Of a stretch of DNA of 16,730 nucleotides, positions 1 through 7,340 are shown one piece after another. Each line of letters begins with the position of its first letter. Positions within the stretch are counted from its first letter, which is position 1. The notes beneath the pieces are model-generated. The model saw nothing but the letters and a program-made list of their open reading frames with translations. It made no database searches and was not told the origin of the DNA. Both the position numbers and the translations under genes were made by a program. The stretch lies in NCBI GenBank assembly GCA_017508895.1, contig JAFWRA010000144.1:1-16730 (forward strand), written 5' to 3'. Source of the DNA: Bacteroidales bacterium (GTDB taxonomy: Bacteria; Bacteroidota; Bacteroidia; Bacteroidales; F082).

Positions 1-50
1 GCAGAGGACTGAAAATCCTCGTGTCACTGGTTCGATTCCCGTCGGTACCA
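1..50 (+). tRNA. tRNA-Phe (GAA), 5' truncated by the window edge
   Basis: The anticodon stem 4-8 pairs with 16-20 around the loop CTGAAAA, which puts anticodon GAA at 11-13. A 5-nt variable loop (21-25), a T-arm with loop TTCGATT (31-37), the acceptor 3' strand CGGTACC (43-49) and discriminator A50 follow. The next bases are CGA, so CCA is not encoded, as is common in Bacteroidetes. The T-stem (26-30 with 38-42) carries one T-C mismatch at 28/40. The D-arm and 5' acceptor strand lie outside the window. Confidence 0.93.
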
Positions 51-60
51 CGAAATCGTA

Positions 61-89
61 GAGACGCATGGTCATGCGTCTCTTTTTTT
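61..89 (+). terminator. Rho-independent terminator of the tRNA transcript
   Basis: A perfect 10-bp stem, GAGACGCATG (61-70) with CATGCGTCTC (73-82), has a 2-nt loop and is followed by seven T residues. It lies 11 bp after the tRNA. Confidence 0.92.
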
Positions 90-184
90 ATTTGGCTTTG
101 CGTCCCCATTATTGTTCATTGTGATTGCCTTTTGTTTCGTTTTGAGTGACGCAAAAACTCACGCCTCCGTAACAGAGAAGGCAC

Positions 185-212
185 AAAAAAAGCACCCCCG
201 ATGGGAGGTGCT
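185..212 (-). terminator. Terminator of the peptide/lipoprotein transcript
   Basis: AGCACC pairs with GGTGCT around CCC-GAT-GGG with one bulged A (191-212). Seven A residues on the left (185-191) become the T-run on the minus strand. It sits 25 bp after the stop of the lipoprotein gene. T residues on the right may also make it work from the other side. Confidence 0.85.
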
Positions 213-237
213 TTTTGCTTTTTCATGAACGTGCTGA

Positions 238-1272
238 TTATCTCACACCTTCAATAACAGTTTGGTAGTTCCAGCAATTGATCATGCCAGGCATAATGGT
301 GTAGTCAAGATTCGGCTGTGACCATTTTCCAATATGCAAAGGATCGAGACCATTTTTAAATACGACATCAACAGTGAAACCTTGGCTCAGAGCCAGAGGG
401 CGAAGCATGAAGTTGAACTCAGTCTTGTTAGGCGTAGTAGCCAAAACAACACCGCAAGGTTTACCATCTTCATCCAGGATGTCGCAGTTCATCGTGATGC
501 TCCTGCCACCATCGTTGTTGGGAAGCCAACCAAGGGTTTGGATGATGTAGCTGTCATAATCAGCAGCAAAGGCAGCTTCATCACCGTCAGCATACTCTTG
601 CCAAACTTGCTGGAGCATGAGGGTGTCAACTTCGTGCAGCTTCACGGAAGCGGTGCCCCACAGGTTGAAGACATTGTCGGTAATGGTCACGCTTTCAACT
701 TCAGCCGTAGTGTTTCTCTTGGCTTTCAGCGTAATCTGAGCGATACCGAACATGTGTCTCAGTTGTGAATGCTCGTGAATGTCATCGGTGTTGATGGCCA
801 TAGGCATCTGAGAGGCATCAACTTGGCTGATTTCATGGTTTTCAGTCCAATAAGCCTCGAAGTGTTGGGTCGAGGCCACGTCGAAGGTCTGACGGTTGTT
901 ATTGGCCAGTTCTTCCAAATTGCAGCTCACCATAGTGGTGGGATAGAAATAGAAGTAGCCATAGGTCTTCTTGTTACCCACATCATTACCAGTGAAAGTG
1001 GCGCTGTGAGATTCACCAGTCACGTTGTGGAAAATCTGCATTGTGGACTCGTCAAATTGATCTGAGAGGTTGTAAACGCAAATCTCATCGTTTTCGTTCC
1101 AAGTGAATTCCCATGATTCGTTGAGATAAGCTCTTTCACCATCAAGGTTAACGACCTTCATCTGAGGGATGGTAACATTGACCGAAGAGGTGTTTTCCTT
1201 TTTCTTACAAGCTGTGAAAACGAGCAAGCCTGCCATGCAAGCCAAACCCAAAATTCTTACTACTTTTTTCAT
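238..1272 (-). CDS. Fimbrillin-like outer-surface lipoprotein
   Basis: A 344-residue protein with a lipoprotein signal peptide: basic MKK start, hydrophobic core, lipobox FTAC with Cys22, then a lysine-rich stretch. The layout resembles the Bacteroidetes fimbrillin/Mfa-like group: an early strand with a W..ND-I-VYN pattern (about residues 56-68), an 'SATFTG ... YFYFYPTT' segment (about 90-113), and later a 'HMFGIAQITLKA' strand followed by 'VESVTITDN'. These proteins are known as pilin or surface-adhesin subunits, lipidated and taken to the outer membrane. The start is preceded by AAAGGA. It lies 55 bp after the small peptide gene with no terminator between, so the two are probably one transcript. 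Assignment to fimbrillins is by pattern only; a generic surface lipoprotein is the alternative. Confidence 0.7.
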   Translation of the reverse strand: MKKVVRILGLACMAGLLVFTACKKKENTSSVNVTIPQMKVVNLDGERAYLNESWEFTWNENDEICVYNLSDQFDESTMQIFHNVTGESHSATFTGNDVGNKKTYGYFYFYPTTMVSCNLEELANNNRQTFDVASTQHFEAYWTENHEISQVDASQMPMAINTDDIHEHSQLRHMFGIAQITLKAKRNTTAEVESVTITDNVFNLWGTASVKLHEVDTLMLQQVWQEYADGDEAAFAADYDSYIIQTLGWLPNNDGGRSITMNCDILDEDGKPCGVVLATTPNKTEFNFMLRPLALSQGFTVDVVFKNGLDPLHIGKWSQPNLDYTIMPGMINCWNYQTVIEGVR

Positions 1273-1327
1273 TTTTTTCCTTTTTAGTAATTAATTAATT
1301 AGTTGTAACTTTTAGGAATGGCTGAAA

Positions 1328-1465
1328 TTACTTGTTCCAGGAACCACCCCAACCAGGATTCTGACCGCTAAGTTCACCAGTGCTTGAGTTGGTGAGAACA
1401 GTGGCGTTCACGTTCATTTCGATCACTTCGGCTTCAGGAGCCATGTAAACATTCATTTTTTTCAT
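1328..1465 (-). CDS. Small peptide, candidate modified-peptide precursor
   Basis: A 45-residue ORF, ATG to TAA, in the gap between the nucleotidyltransferase and lipoprotein genes. The N-terminal half is acidic/hydrophobic and leader-like (MKKMNVYMAPEAEVIEMNV). The C-terminal half is small, polar and Gly/Trp-rich (GELSGQNPGWGGSWNK), with no Cys. The 'MKK..Y..PE.EVIE' opening recurs, as I recall it, in many small Bacteroidetes proteins of unknown role. Its own promoter lies 85-113 bp upstream. Neighbours upstream encode a PqqD-like domain, a kinase-like protein, a nucleotidyltransferase and a protease, which makes a substrate role plausible (inference). Serine in the C-terminal GSWNK could be a phosphorylation target by analogy with lasso-peptide kinases. 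An unmodified small secreted or membrane-associated peptide is the alternative. Confidence 0.65.
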   Translation of the reverse strand: MKKMNVYMAPEAEVIEMNVNATVLTNSSTGELSGQNPGWGGSWNK

Positions 1466-1549
1466 TTTTTAATTAGATTTTAGTGAAACATTTGTTATTT
1501 AGATGAATTATCTTGTGTAGTCGTTGTTTTTTTATCCGAATTCACGCTG

Positions 1550-1578
1550 CAAAAATAGCACTTATTTTTCAAATACAA
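1550..1578 (-). promoter_or_regulatory. Promoter for small peptide and lipoprotein
   Basis: On the minus strand TTG (1578-1576) is followed after 18 nt by TATTTTTG (1557-1550), matching the Bacteroidetes -33/-7 consensus (TTTG ... TAnnTTTG). It overlaps the end region of the nucleotidyltransferase gene and would give a leader of roughly 75-80 nt before the peptide. Confidence 0.7.
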
Positions 1579-1586
1579 GAAAAAAA

Positions 1587-2726
1587 TCACTTTTTTTTGT
1601 ATATTTTTTTTCTGTTTCCCGAAATATCGTGGTTTATTTTGATAAAGCCCTGTCTCAGAGAAGTCTGCATTTCCGAGAAAGCCACGCTGGGGAACACTTT
1701 GTACATCCTAAAGAAATCTCTAAGAATGCAGACAAGGGCATGGGCCTTGCGGAGCAAATAACTTTTAGGTCTTTTCAATTTGAACGTTTCATCGCGCCCG
1801 AAATTGCCTTCTTTCATGATATATTCATAGACGAGGCGTGGTGTGCGACGCATTTTTGGGTTATGGAAAAGCATCTCTGACGCAGGAAGGCCAAGATATT
1901 GCACCAAGAGGCAGCCGAAAGCCTGCCAAGGCTTCATCAAATGCATAGCTTCAAGGTCTTCCTTAAGTTTGTTTTCATTAATTTGAGCGTGGTAGGTGTG
2001 AAGCACCATGGCCATGTCACACAACTGACGCCAGCCCACACCAGAGGTCAGGAAATGTTGCCAAGCATGATAGAAAGTGAAAAACACCATGAAGTCTATT
2101 GAGGGGACGCGAAGACGGGCGCCCTCCAGCTCCACGTCTTGGGCATTGGTCACCAATCCCAAACGTTCGATTTCCATATAGGTGGCGCTATCCTTGGCTT
2201 CAAGGACCTCTGCGCTGACGCGATGTATCTCAATGGAATAATCGCCGAATTCGATGTTGAAATGCCGGCCCGAGTCGAGTATGACACCCCAATTGTAGGA
2301 GCCTGGCATGGCACGCAACACGGCGCAAGCCTCATGAAACTTTTCCAAGCCGACAAACAAGTCGATGTCGCCGAACTGTCTGAGGGAAGGGTTGGGATAA
2401 AGGACAGACAAGCTGAAACCCTTGAGCAGCACAGGTTCGATGTCATGCTCACGCAGCATTTCCACGGCCTTGAGCATGGTCTGCTTCAGTTTCATCTGGA
2501 AGAAGAGGTTGGTGCGCATCTGGGTTTTCATGCGAGCCAGCATCTCGGAGCCAGGTTGACGGCCATCGTTCATCTTGGAGGCGACATCGCACAGCAAAGT
2601 GACTGTGGCATGATGCTCGGCGAGCTGCATGACACTCGGCCAATCTATTGCACCTTCATAAGCCACAGGGCGATCCCAAATGGCTGCCTGCAGCAGTGCA
2701 AAATATTGAACTTCTGTGTTCGTCAT
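1587..2726 (-). CDS. Nucleotidyltransferase family protein (PF14907-like)
   Basis: A 379-residue protein. The segment 'VLLKGFSL...RQFGDIDLFV' (Lys102-Gly103, Arg116, Asp120, Asp122) has the KG ... R..GD-D-L-V signature of the uncharacterised NTP_transf_5 group. There a GxD-D pair binds the metal in nucleotidyltransferase folds. Members of this group are often found with lasso-peptide and other RiPP genes; the substrate is unknown. I chose ATG at 2726 because AGGTGGAGG lies 8 nt before it. A GTG at 2741 would consume that ribosome site. The C-terminus is basic (GNRKKIYKKK). It is fourth in the minus-strand operon, 40 bp after the PqqD-like gene. Adenylylation of the neighbouring peptide is an inference only. 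Confidence 0.8.
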   Translation of the reverse strand: MTNTEVQYFALLQAAIWDRPVAYEGAIDWPSVMQLAEHHATVTLLCDVASKMNDGRQPGSEMLARMKTQMRTNLFFQMKLKQTMLKAVEMLREHDIEPVLLKGFSLSVLYPNPSLRQFGDIDLFVGLEKFHEACAVLRAMPGSYNWGVILDSGRHFNIEFGDYSIEIHRVSAEVLEAKDSATYMEIERLGLVTNAQDVELEGARLRVPSIDFMVFFTFYHAWQHFLTSGVGWRQLCDMAMVLHTYHAQINENKLKEDLEAMHLMKPWQAFGCLLVQYLGLPASEMLFHNPKMRRTPRLVYEYIMKEGNFGRDETFKLKRPKSYLLRKAHALVCILRDFFRMYKVFPSVAFSEMQTSLRQGFIKINHDISGNRKKIYKKK

Positions 2727-2766
2727 CCGTTTTGCCTCCACCTTAATTAATTAATATCCTTATTAA

Positions 2767-3036
2767 TTAATCCACAATGACTTCAGCCTTCCTCCACGAC
2801 TTGAGCAGGGCGGCAATATCCTTTTTGGCCGTTTCGGGCGAAACGTTCCAGTTATCGATTAATATATCGACCAGCGTTTGTTCATCAAAGTCGCGGTCTT
2901 CCACTTCCTCCCATAGGAAAGCTGCGGTGGCATTCATCGAAATCATACGGGTCGCATCAGCCACATCAAGGCCTTCGGCAACCAGGATGTATTCTTGTCC
3001 TAAGGGACGCAGGGTATAACCTTTCTTTGTTTTCAT
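2767..3036 (-). CDS. PqqD-like peptide-binding protein
   Basis: An 89-residue protein of normal PqqD length. It has a beta-rich start (YTLRPLGQEYILV), then 'ISMNATAAFLWEEVEDRDF', the typical 'lN.ta..lW..l' helix, and a helical C-terminus (LVDILIDNWNVSPETAKKDIAALLKSW). PqqD-type domains are RiPP recognition elements that bind leader peptides and present them to modifying enzymes. It sits between the protease and nucleotidyltransferase genes with gaps of 17 and 40 bp, so it is co-transcribed. Its likely partner is the 45-residue peptide at 1328-1465, whose N-terminal half would act as leader (inference). There is no fused radical-SAM or cyclase domain. Confidence 0.85.
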   Translation of the reverse strand: MKTKKGYTLRPLGQEYILVAEGLDVADATRMISMNATAAFLWEEVEDRDFDEQTLVDILIDNWNVSPETAKKDIAALLKSWRKAEVIVD

Positions 3037-3053
3037 CTCATTTTGTTTTTTAA

Positions 3054-3494
3054 TTATTTGACAAATAACTTATTCCATTTTTTATATACTTTCAGCAAGT
3101 ATTTCCTCACCGGAAGTAGTCTATACCAAAGGCGGCCATTACCAGGCTTGTGACGGTGTCCCGAAGGCGTGATGATTTCGTCCACAATGCCCAACACCTC
3201 TGAAACATCGCCTCGTTCGGTGCCTTGCAGGTTGCCGTCACCCATCAAGGTGACCTTATTCCCATTAATGGCGATGACCCTATGCACGATAGGCCTGCCT
3301 TTAAAAACAGCCAAAACAATATGGCCCACTTTCAACCCCTCCACCTTACGCAGCTTGACGCTATCCACTCCTCCACGAATAAAAGGCAACATGCTAATAC
3401 CCTTCACTCTCTTCAGGATGACCACTTTGCCTTCCTCCAGCAGTTGGGGAATCTGAGACAAATTCGAATCATCATAAGAGACGGTTCTCTCCAT
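3054..3494 (-). CDS. S24/S26 (signal-peptidase-like) serine protease
   Basis: A 146-residue protein. 'GISMLPFI' places Ser34 in the SMxP motif of signal peptidase I/LexA-type proteases. 'VHRVIAINGN' gives His71, and 'LMGDGN' follows, the pattern of SipW/ER-type signal peptidases that use a Ser-His pair instead of Ser-Lys. No clear membrane segment is seen; the C-terminus is basic and amphipathic (RLLPVRKYLLKVYKKWNKLF), so it may sit on the membrane surface. The chosen start forms TAATG with the stop of the kinase-like gene (1-bp overlap), which indicates translational coupling; an upstream ATG at 3548 would force a 55-bp overlap. A leader-cleaving role for the neighbouring peptide is an inference. 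Confidence 0.82.
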   Translation of the reverse strand: MERTVSYDDSNLSQIPQLLEEGKVVILKRVKGISMLPFIRGGVDSVKLRKVEGLKVGHIVLAVFKGRPIVHRVIAINGNKVTLMGDGNLQGTERGDVSEVLGIVDEIITPSGHRHKPGNGRLWYRLLPVRKYLLKVYKKWNKLFVK

Positions 3495-4363
3495 TACTTC
3501 GAAACCGTTTGGTAACACAAGAATGCGGCCTCGGCATTCGGCAGGCAATCAAGCAGATAGCATGGAACGGTACTCACCACCATAGCGTTGGTGATATGCA
3601 GTCCTTCCGCCATTTCCTTGATGAAACGATAGCCAGAGAAAGAGACATACACCGAGGCATAGGATTCGGGCATGGACTGACGGTGAATCTTGTTCACCTT
3701 AGCCTGCTGTAGCGAGACGATGGCACCAACCGGAACATTGAGGTTACGGTAACACGGCGTCTTGCCGCTCCAAGGAGATCCATACACGCGAACTACTCCA
3801 TCATCACCAACACGAAGCACGGGGTTGTCATCGTTCAACAATTCACAACCTTCTATATTATTAATCCACAACTGGCTGTGGGTACTCTTCCCTGTGCCGC
3901 TTTTTCCCAAGAAAAGATAGCCTTTCCCGTCCTTCACAGTCACTGAGGCATGCATGAGGAGCGTGTTCTTGCGGGCGGTGGCAAAGGCAAACATCAGCAT
4001 CATCACCGTATTGAGGGAGAACCATACACTCCCCAACATGCGGAATCTGGCGTTCTTGAAAGATTTATCCGTAAGCAAATAAGCCCTAACTGGTGCGTTC
4101 ATGGTGGGTGCCATTGCCATCAGCCATTCATCCTTATACTCATACAACTCAATCCGCGCCATGTCAGAGCCAGCACAACTGACGGTGACCCGCTTTTTCT
4201 CAGTAATGTCGGGCATGGCTTCGATTAATTCTGCAGTAAAAATACAGTCGGAAACCCCTTCTACTTCAAAGGGCTTGTATGATCCCATACTATTCCAGGC
4301 CACCTCATTATCAGGCATCACCACGGCAAACCTATGGCCTGCTACCTCATATTCTTTTCTCAT
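3494..4363 (-). CDS. HPr-kinase-like P-loop kinase
   Basis: A 289-residue protein. A P-loop GKSGTGKST (about residues 154-161) is preceded by 'LLMHASVTV' (His138) and followed by 'LLNDDNPVL' (Asp178/Asp179) and 'YGSPWSGKTPC', the order seen in the C-terminal catalytic domain of HPr kinase. No HPr gene is in view. Homologues of this type in RiPP loci include lasso-peptide kinases that phosphorylate a serine near the peptide C-terminus, which is the most likely model here (inference). The start is the ATG at 4363; a TTG at 4381 falls inside the promoter -7 box and is rejected. It is the first gene of the operon. Confidence 0.82.
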   Translation of the reverse strand: MRKEYEVAGHRFAVVMPDNEVAWNSMGSYKPFEVEGVSDCIFTAELIEAMPDITEKKRVTVSCAGSDMARIELYEYKDEWLMAMAPTMNAPVRAYLLTDKSFKNARFRMLGSVWFSLNTVMMLMFAFATARKNTLLMHASVTVKDGKGYLFLGKSGTGKSTHSQLWINNIEGCELLNDDNPVLRVGDDGVVRVYGSPWSGKTPCYRNLNVPVGAIVSLQQAKVNKIHRQSMPESYASVYVSFSGYRFIKEMAEGLHITNAMVVSTVPCYLLDCLPNAEAAFLCYQTVSK

Positions 4364-4378
4364 CGGACAAATTTTTTG

Positions 4379-4386
4379 CAAAAATA
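4379..4386 (-). promoter_or_regulatory. -7 box for the kinase/protease/PqqD/nucleotidyltransferase operon
   Basis: TATTTTTG followed by CA reads on the minus strand 15 bp before the ATG, so the leader would be very short. I see no good -33 box. Confidence 0.55.
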
Positions 4387-4477
4387 GGCTTTTTTTTCTA
4401 ATCCGTCATTTAAATAGTGAAAAAAGACACATTTGTTGAATAATCGGAAAAAGAAGAATGCTCCCAAAGGTTTTTCG

Positions 4478-4485
4478 TATTTTTG
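4478..4485 (+). promoter_or_regulatory. -7 box for lnt-dus
   Basis: TATTTTTG followed by CAGC matches TAnnTTTG 18 bp before the lnt ATG. No convincing -33 element. It is divergent to the promoter at 4379-4386, about 90 bp away. Confidence 0.55.
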
Positions 4486-4503
4486 CAGCTTAATATTCTT
4501 GCA

Positions 4504-6129
4504 ATGAAGAAATCACACAAAATACTGTCAGCCCTGCTCAGTGGCTTATTGTTGTCGGCTGCATGGCCTACCTGGGGAATCGCCCCTATCGCTTTCATCG
4601 GTTTTGTTCCCTTGCTATTGTTGGAAGACCGCTTTGCCAAAGGTGAAAAAGGCAAACTGTTCTGGCTCTCGTTTCTTACTTTCCTCATTTGGAATGTAGT
4701 TACTACCTGGTGGATCTGGAACGCCACCCCGGCAGCCACTGCCGCATGGGTACTGAATTCGTTATTTATGGCCATCGTGTTCAACGTGTTTCACCTCACC
4801 AAGAAAAAGGGTTGCAACAACGCATGGGGCAACTTTTTCCTCATCCCCTATTGGATGGCTTTCGAGCAGCTTACCTACCTTTGGGCTATCAAATGGCCAT
4901 GGCTCAACTTGGGTAATGCCTTCTCTTCGCATATCGAATGGATACAATGGTATGAATACATAGGTGTGGCAGGTGGAACGCTTTGGGTCTTGGCCGTCAA
5001 TATATTAATCACAAACATTATCCTGTTTTTCAAGTCGAAAGAGACAAAGAAGCTCTTTGCCTGCATTGGAATCGAGGCCTTTATCCTACTTTTGCCCATC
5101 ATCATCAGCACCAGGATGTACAACCATTATGATGAGCAAGGCACTGACACGGAAGTCATCGTTGTGCAACAGAACTGCGACCCATGGAACGAACAGTTCG
5201 ACAGCCAATTCTACGACCAAGTCATACAGAACAACATTAATCTCTCTTTGCCATTAATCACGCCGAAGACGAAGTTTGTGGTAAGCAGCGAGTCGGCCAT
5301 ACAAGAGGGCATTTGGCTGCATGAAATCGATAATGCGAAGGCGCTCCACACCCTTCACGATTATATTAAACGATTCCCGCAGATGGCCTTTGTGATTGGC
5401 GGTACCACATACGAGTTTGTGCCTCGAGGCATGGAAAACGACTTCCCAGCACGCGACATTGGCGACGGAGAACATTTTTACTATTGCCACAACTCGGCAC
5501 TGCTCATCGACACCATTAATTTGCAATATCGCAACAAATCGCAGCTCACGCCAGGTGTGGAGGCCATCCCCGAATGGATGGGGTTCTTGAAGAACTACAG
5601 CATCACCATGGGCATAGCGCGCGGCACCCTAAAAACCGACCCTGAAGCAAGGGTTTTGACTTTCGGCGACCATAAAGTTGGCGTGCCCATCTGCTATGAG
5701 TCGGCTTTCGGCGAATATGTCTCTAACTTCTGCAAGAAAGGTGCCGACCTGCTTTTCGTCATCACCAACGACGGTTGGTGGGGTGACACACCCGGCTATA
5801 AGCAACACTTCGAGTTCTCCAAGTTAAGAGCCATCGAAAACCGACGCTGCATAGCACGATCGGCCAACACGGGACGTTCGGGATTTTTCAACCAACGCGG
5901 CGACGTGCTGCAACAAACCCAATACTGGGTGCCCGACGCCATCCGTGCAACCTTGAAAGCCAACACCAAGGTGACATTCTACGCGCAGCACGGCGACTAT
6001 CTCAGCCGCATCGCCGTTTATCTGACCTTTGTCCTGCTTATCTATTGGATAGCCAAGTCGTTGTTTAGTATAGGTAAAACCAAAAAAGCCGACAAGACCA
6101 CCCGCAAGAACAAGAAAAAGAAGAAATGA
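4504..6129 (+). CDS. lnt: Apolipoprotein N-acyltransferase
   Basis: A 541-residue inner-membrane enzyme that adds the third acyl chain to the N-terminal Cys of lipoproteins, the last step of lipoprotein maturation. The N-terminal ~200 residues hold several membrane segments (e.g. 7-40, 52-72, 155-176, 186-202). A carbon-nitrogen hydrolase domain follows with the expected triad: Glu263 in SSESAIQEG, Lys345 in NKSQLTPG, and Cys397 in GVPICYES. The C-terminus has another membrane segment and a lysine-rich tail (TTRKNKKKKK). ATG 4504 is chosen; an in-frame TTG at 4483 lies inside the -7 box. It overlaps dus by 4 bp. Confidence 0.96.
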   Translation: MKKSHKILSALLSGLLLSAAWPTWGIAPIAFIGFVPLLLLEDRFAKGEKGKLFWLSFLTFLIWNVVTTWWIWNATPAATAAWVLNSLFMAIVFNVFHLTKKKGCNNAWGNFFLIPYWMAFEQLTYLWAIKWPWLNLGNAFSSHIEWIQWYEYIGVAGGTLWVLAVNILITNIILFFKSKETKKLFACIGIEAFILLLPIIISTRMYNHYDEQGTDTEVIVVQQNCDPWNEQFDSQFYDQVIQNNINLSLPLITPKTKFVVSSESAIQEGIWLHEIDNAKALHTLHDYIKRFPQMAFVIGGTTYEFVPRGMENDFPARDIGDGEHFYYCHNSALLIDTINLQYRNKSQLTPGVEAIPEWMGFLKNYSITMGIARGTLKTDPEARVLTFGDHKVGVPICYESAFGEYVSNFCKKGADLLFVITNDGWWGDTPGYKQHFEFSKLRAIENRRCIARSANTGRSGFFNQRGDVLQQTQYWVPDAIRATLKANTKVTFYAQHGDYLSRIAVYLTFVLLIYWIAKSLFSIGKTKKADKTTRKNKKKKK

Positions 6130-7085
6130 ATCAGCCGTTGCTTTCCTTAGGTCCTTTCCAAGGCATCACAGATGCGCCATTCCGCAACGTGTTCAAGAAG
6201 CATTTTAGCGGCATTGACAAGTTCTATACTCCATTTTTCACAGGCATTCATAAAGAAAACCACGCAAAGAACCTGCAAGGTGAGGAAATCGACCCACGCT
6301 ACAACGATGTAGAGACTTTGACACCACAAATTCTCAGCACCGATGCGGAAGAGATTTTGCGTTTCGCAAAGCAATGCCAACAATTAGGCTACAAAGAAAT
6401 CAATCTCAACATGGGGTGTCCGTTTCCACGGGTAGCCAACAAAAAACGTGGATGCGGTCTTCTACCCTACCCCGACAAGGTGGAGGCGCTGTTTGAAGCC
6501 ATCTTCGAGCACATCGACATCCGATTCAGCGTGAAGTGTCGGCTGGGTTATTTCAGTCCCGAGGAGATTAATGCCCTCATTCCCATCTTCAATCGCTTTC
6601 CGCTGAGCGAATTAATCATCCACCCTCGCATCGGAAAGCAGCTATACAAAGGAGAGGCTGATGTGGAGTGCTTCAAGACATTAATACCTATGATTAATGT
6701 GCCTTTGGTTTATAATGGGGATATTGTTTCGGTGGAAAGTTTTGAGCGTATTCACGAGGCAGTGCGTCCAGTCGACCAATTCATGTTGGGACGAGGTATA
6801 TTGGCGAATCCTTTTTTGGCAGAAGAGATCCGTGGGAACACACGCAATATGTCTGAAAAAGCCGAACGTTTGCATGCTTATGTTATTGACCTTTATGAAG
6901 ATAGACTGCATCATGCTGGAGGCAGCCCAAAGGTTTTGGGACGGATGAAGGAATTATGGTCCTATTTGATGAATGGTTTCGACAACTCACAAGACGTTTG
7001 GCGGAAAATCAAGAAAATCAACTCATTGAAAGAATATGAGGAGCAGGTGGAGCTCATATTCAAGCATCATGAAGTCATCATGTAA
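6126..7085 (+). CDS. dus: tRNA-dihydrouridine synthase
   Basis: A 319-residue flavoenzyme that reduces uridine in the tRNA D-loop using FMN and NADPH. Visible family marks are GPFQGITDAPFR (10-20), NLNMGCPFPRV with catalytic Cys98, SVKCRLGY (Lys137, Arg139), IIHPRIG (His166, Arg168), VYNGDI and MLGRGILANPFL, i.e. the TIM-barrel FMN site. The length is close to that of DusC-type enzymes. The start ATGA overlaps the lnt stop, so translation is coupled. The subclass (DusA/B/C) is not certain. Confidence 0.95.
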   Translation: MNQPLLSLGPFQGITDAPFRNVFKKHFSGIDKFYTPFFTGIHKENHAKNLQGEEIDPRYNDVETLTPQILSTDAEEILRFAKQCQQLGYKEINLNMGCPFPRVANKKRGCGLLPYPDKVEALFEAIFEHIDIRFSVKCRLGYFSPEEINALIPIFNRFPLSELIIHPRIGKQLYKGEADVECFKTLIPMINVPLVYNGDIVSVESFERIHEAVRPVDQFMLGRGILANPFLAEEIRGNTRNMSEKAERLHAYVIDLYEDRLHHAGGSPKVLGRMKELWSYLMNGFDNSQDVWRKIKKINSLKEYEEQVELIFKHHEVIM

Positions 7086-7094
7086 CACAAAAAA

Positions 7095-7119
7095 AGCCGC
7101 TTGACAGCGGCTATTTTTT
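7095..7119 (+). terminator. Terminator of lnt-dus
   Basis: AGCCGCT (7095-7101) pairs with AGCGGCT (7106-7112) around TGAC and is followed by ATTTTTT. It lies 10 bp after the dus stop. Confidence 0.92.
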
Positions 7120-7120
7120 G

Positions 7121-7142
7121 TACTCCCGCAGGGAGTATTTTT
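7121..7142 (+). terminator. Second hairpin with T-run, tandem to the dus terminator
   Basis: TACTCCC pairs perfectly with GGGAGTA around GCA and is followed by TTTTT. It directly follows the dus terminator and marks the apparent edge between host genes and the integrase region. It could be a back-up terminator or part of an attachment site. Confidence 0.6.
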
Positions 7143-7162
7143 GTAAACATTGTTTGAAAAAT

Positions 7163-7248
7163 GTAAATATTTTCCTGCTCATGTTGCTAATTTTATAAAG
7201 TTGATTTTCAGCATTTTATAAAGATAAGCAAAGATTTGAAATATTTAC
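7163..7248. repeat. AT-rich region with paired repeats upstream of the integrase (possible attachment/arm sites)
   Basis: In the 321-bp gap between dus and the integrase, GTAAATATTT (7163-7172) has its reverse complement at 7239-7248. Between them the 11-mer ATTTTATAAAG occurs twice in direct orientation (7190-7200 and 7213-7223). Such symmetric AT-rich sites next to a tyrosine integrase are typical of arm-type binding sites, but no matching second attachment end is visible in the window. Confidence 0.4.
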
Positions 7249-7281
7249 GTTTTATCGCTATTATCCAACTTTTTTTCATTC

Positions 7282-7303
7282 CGTTGACACGGCGTTGACA
7301 CGG
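7282..7303. repeat. Tandem 11-bp repeat CGTTGACACGG x2 at the integrase promoter
   Basis: Two perfect adjacent copies (7282-7292, 7293-7303). The second supplies the only TTG that could be a -33 element, 22 nt before the -7 box, so it may be an operator or an integrase binding site. Similar TGACRC units occur at 13370-13399. Confidence 0.55.
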
Positions 7304-7319
7304 ATTCAAAATTATTTCG

Positions 7320-7327
7320 TATATTTG
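7320..7327 (+). promoter_or_regulatory. -7 box of the integrase promoter
   Basis: TATATTTG followed by CAG fits TAnnTTTG. It predicts a leader of about 70-75 nt before the integrase ATG. The spacing to the upstream TTG (22 nt) is at the long end. Confidence 0.6.
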
Positions 7328-7340
7328 CAGAGCCTTTGAG

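Noticed and set aside
1..50. The tRNA-Phe gene as the island's attachment site
   Set aside because: It is 7 kb from the integrase with host genes between, and no second copy of its 3' end is seen in the window.
334..1065. Two plus-strand open frames opposite the fimbrillin-like lipoprotein
   Set aside because: They lie wholly inside a gene with a clear signal peptide and ribosome site, and show no domain pattern of their own.
2727..2741. GTG start for the nucleotidyltransferase
   Set aside because: It lies within the AGGTGGAGG ribosome site that is correctly spaced for the ATG at 2726.
4483..4503. Upstream TTG start for lnt
   Set aside because: The TTG lies inside the predicted -7 box; ATG at 4504 begins directly with the expected MKK and membrane segment.
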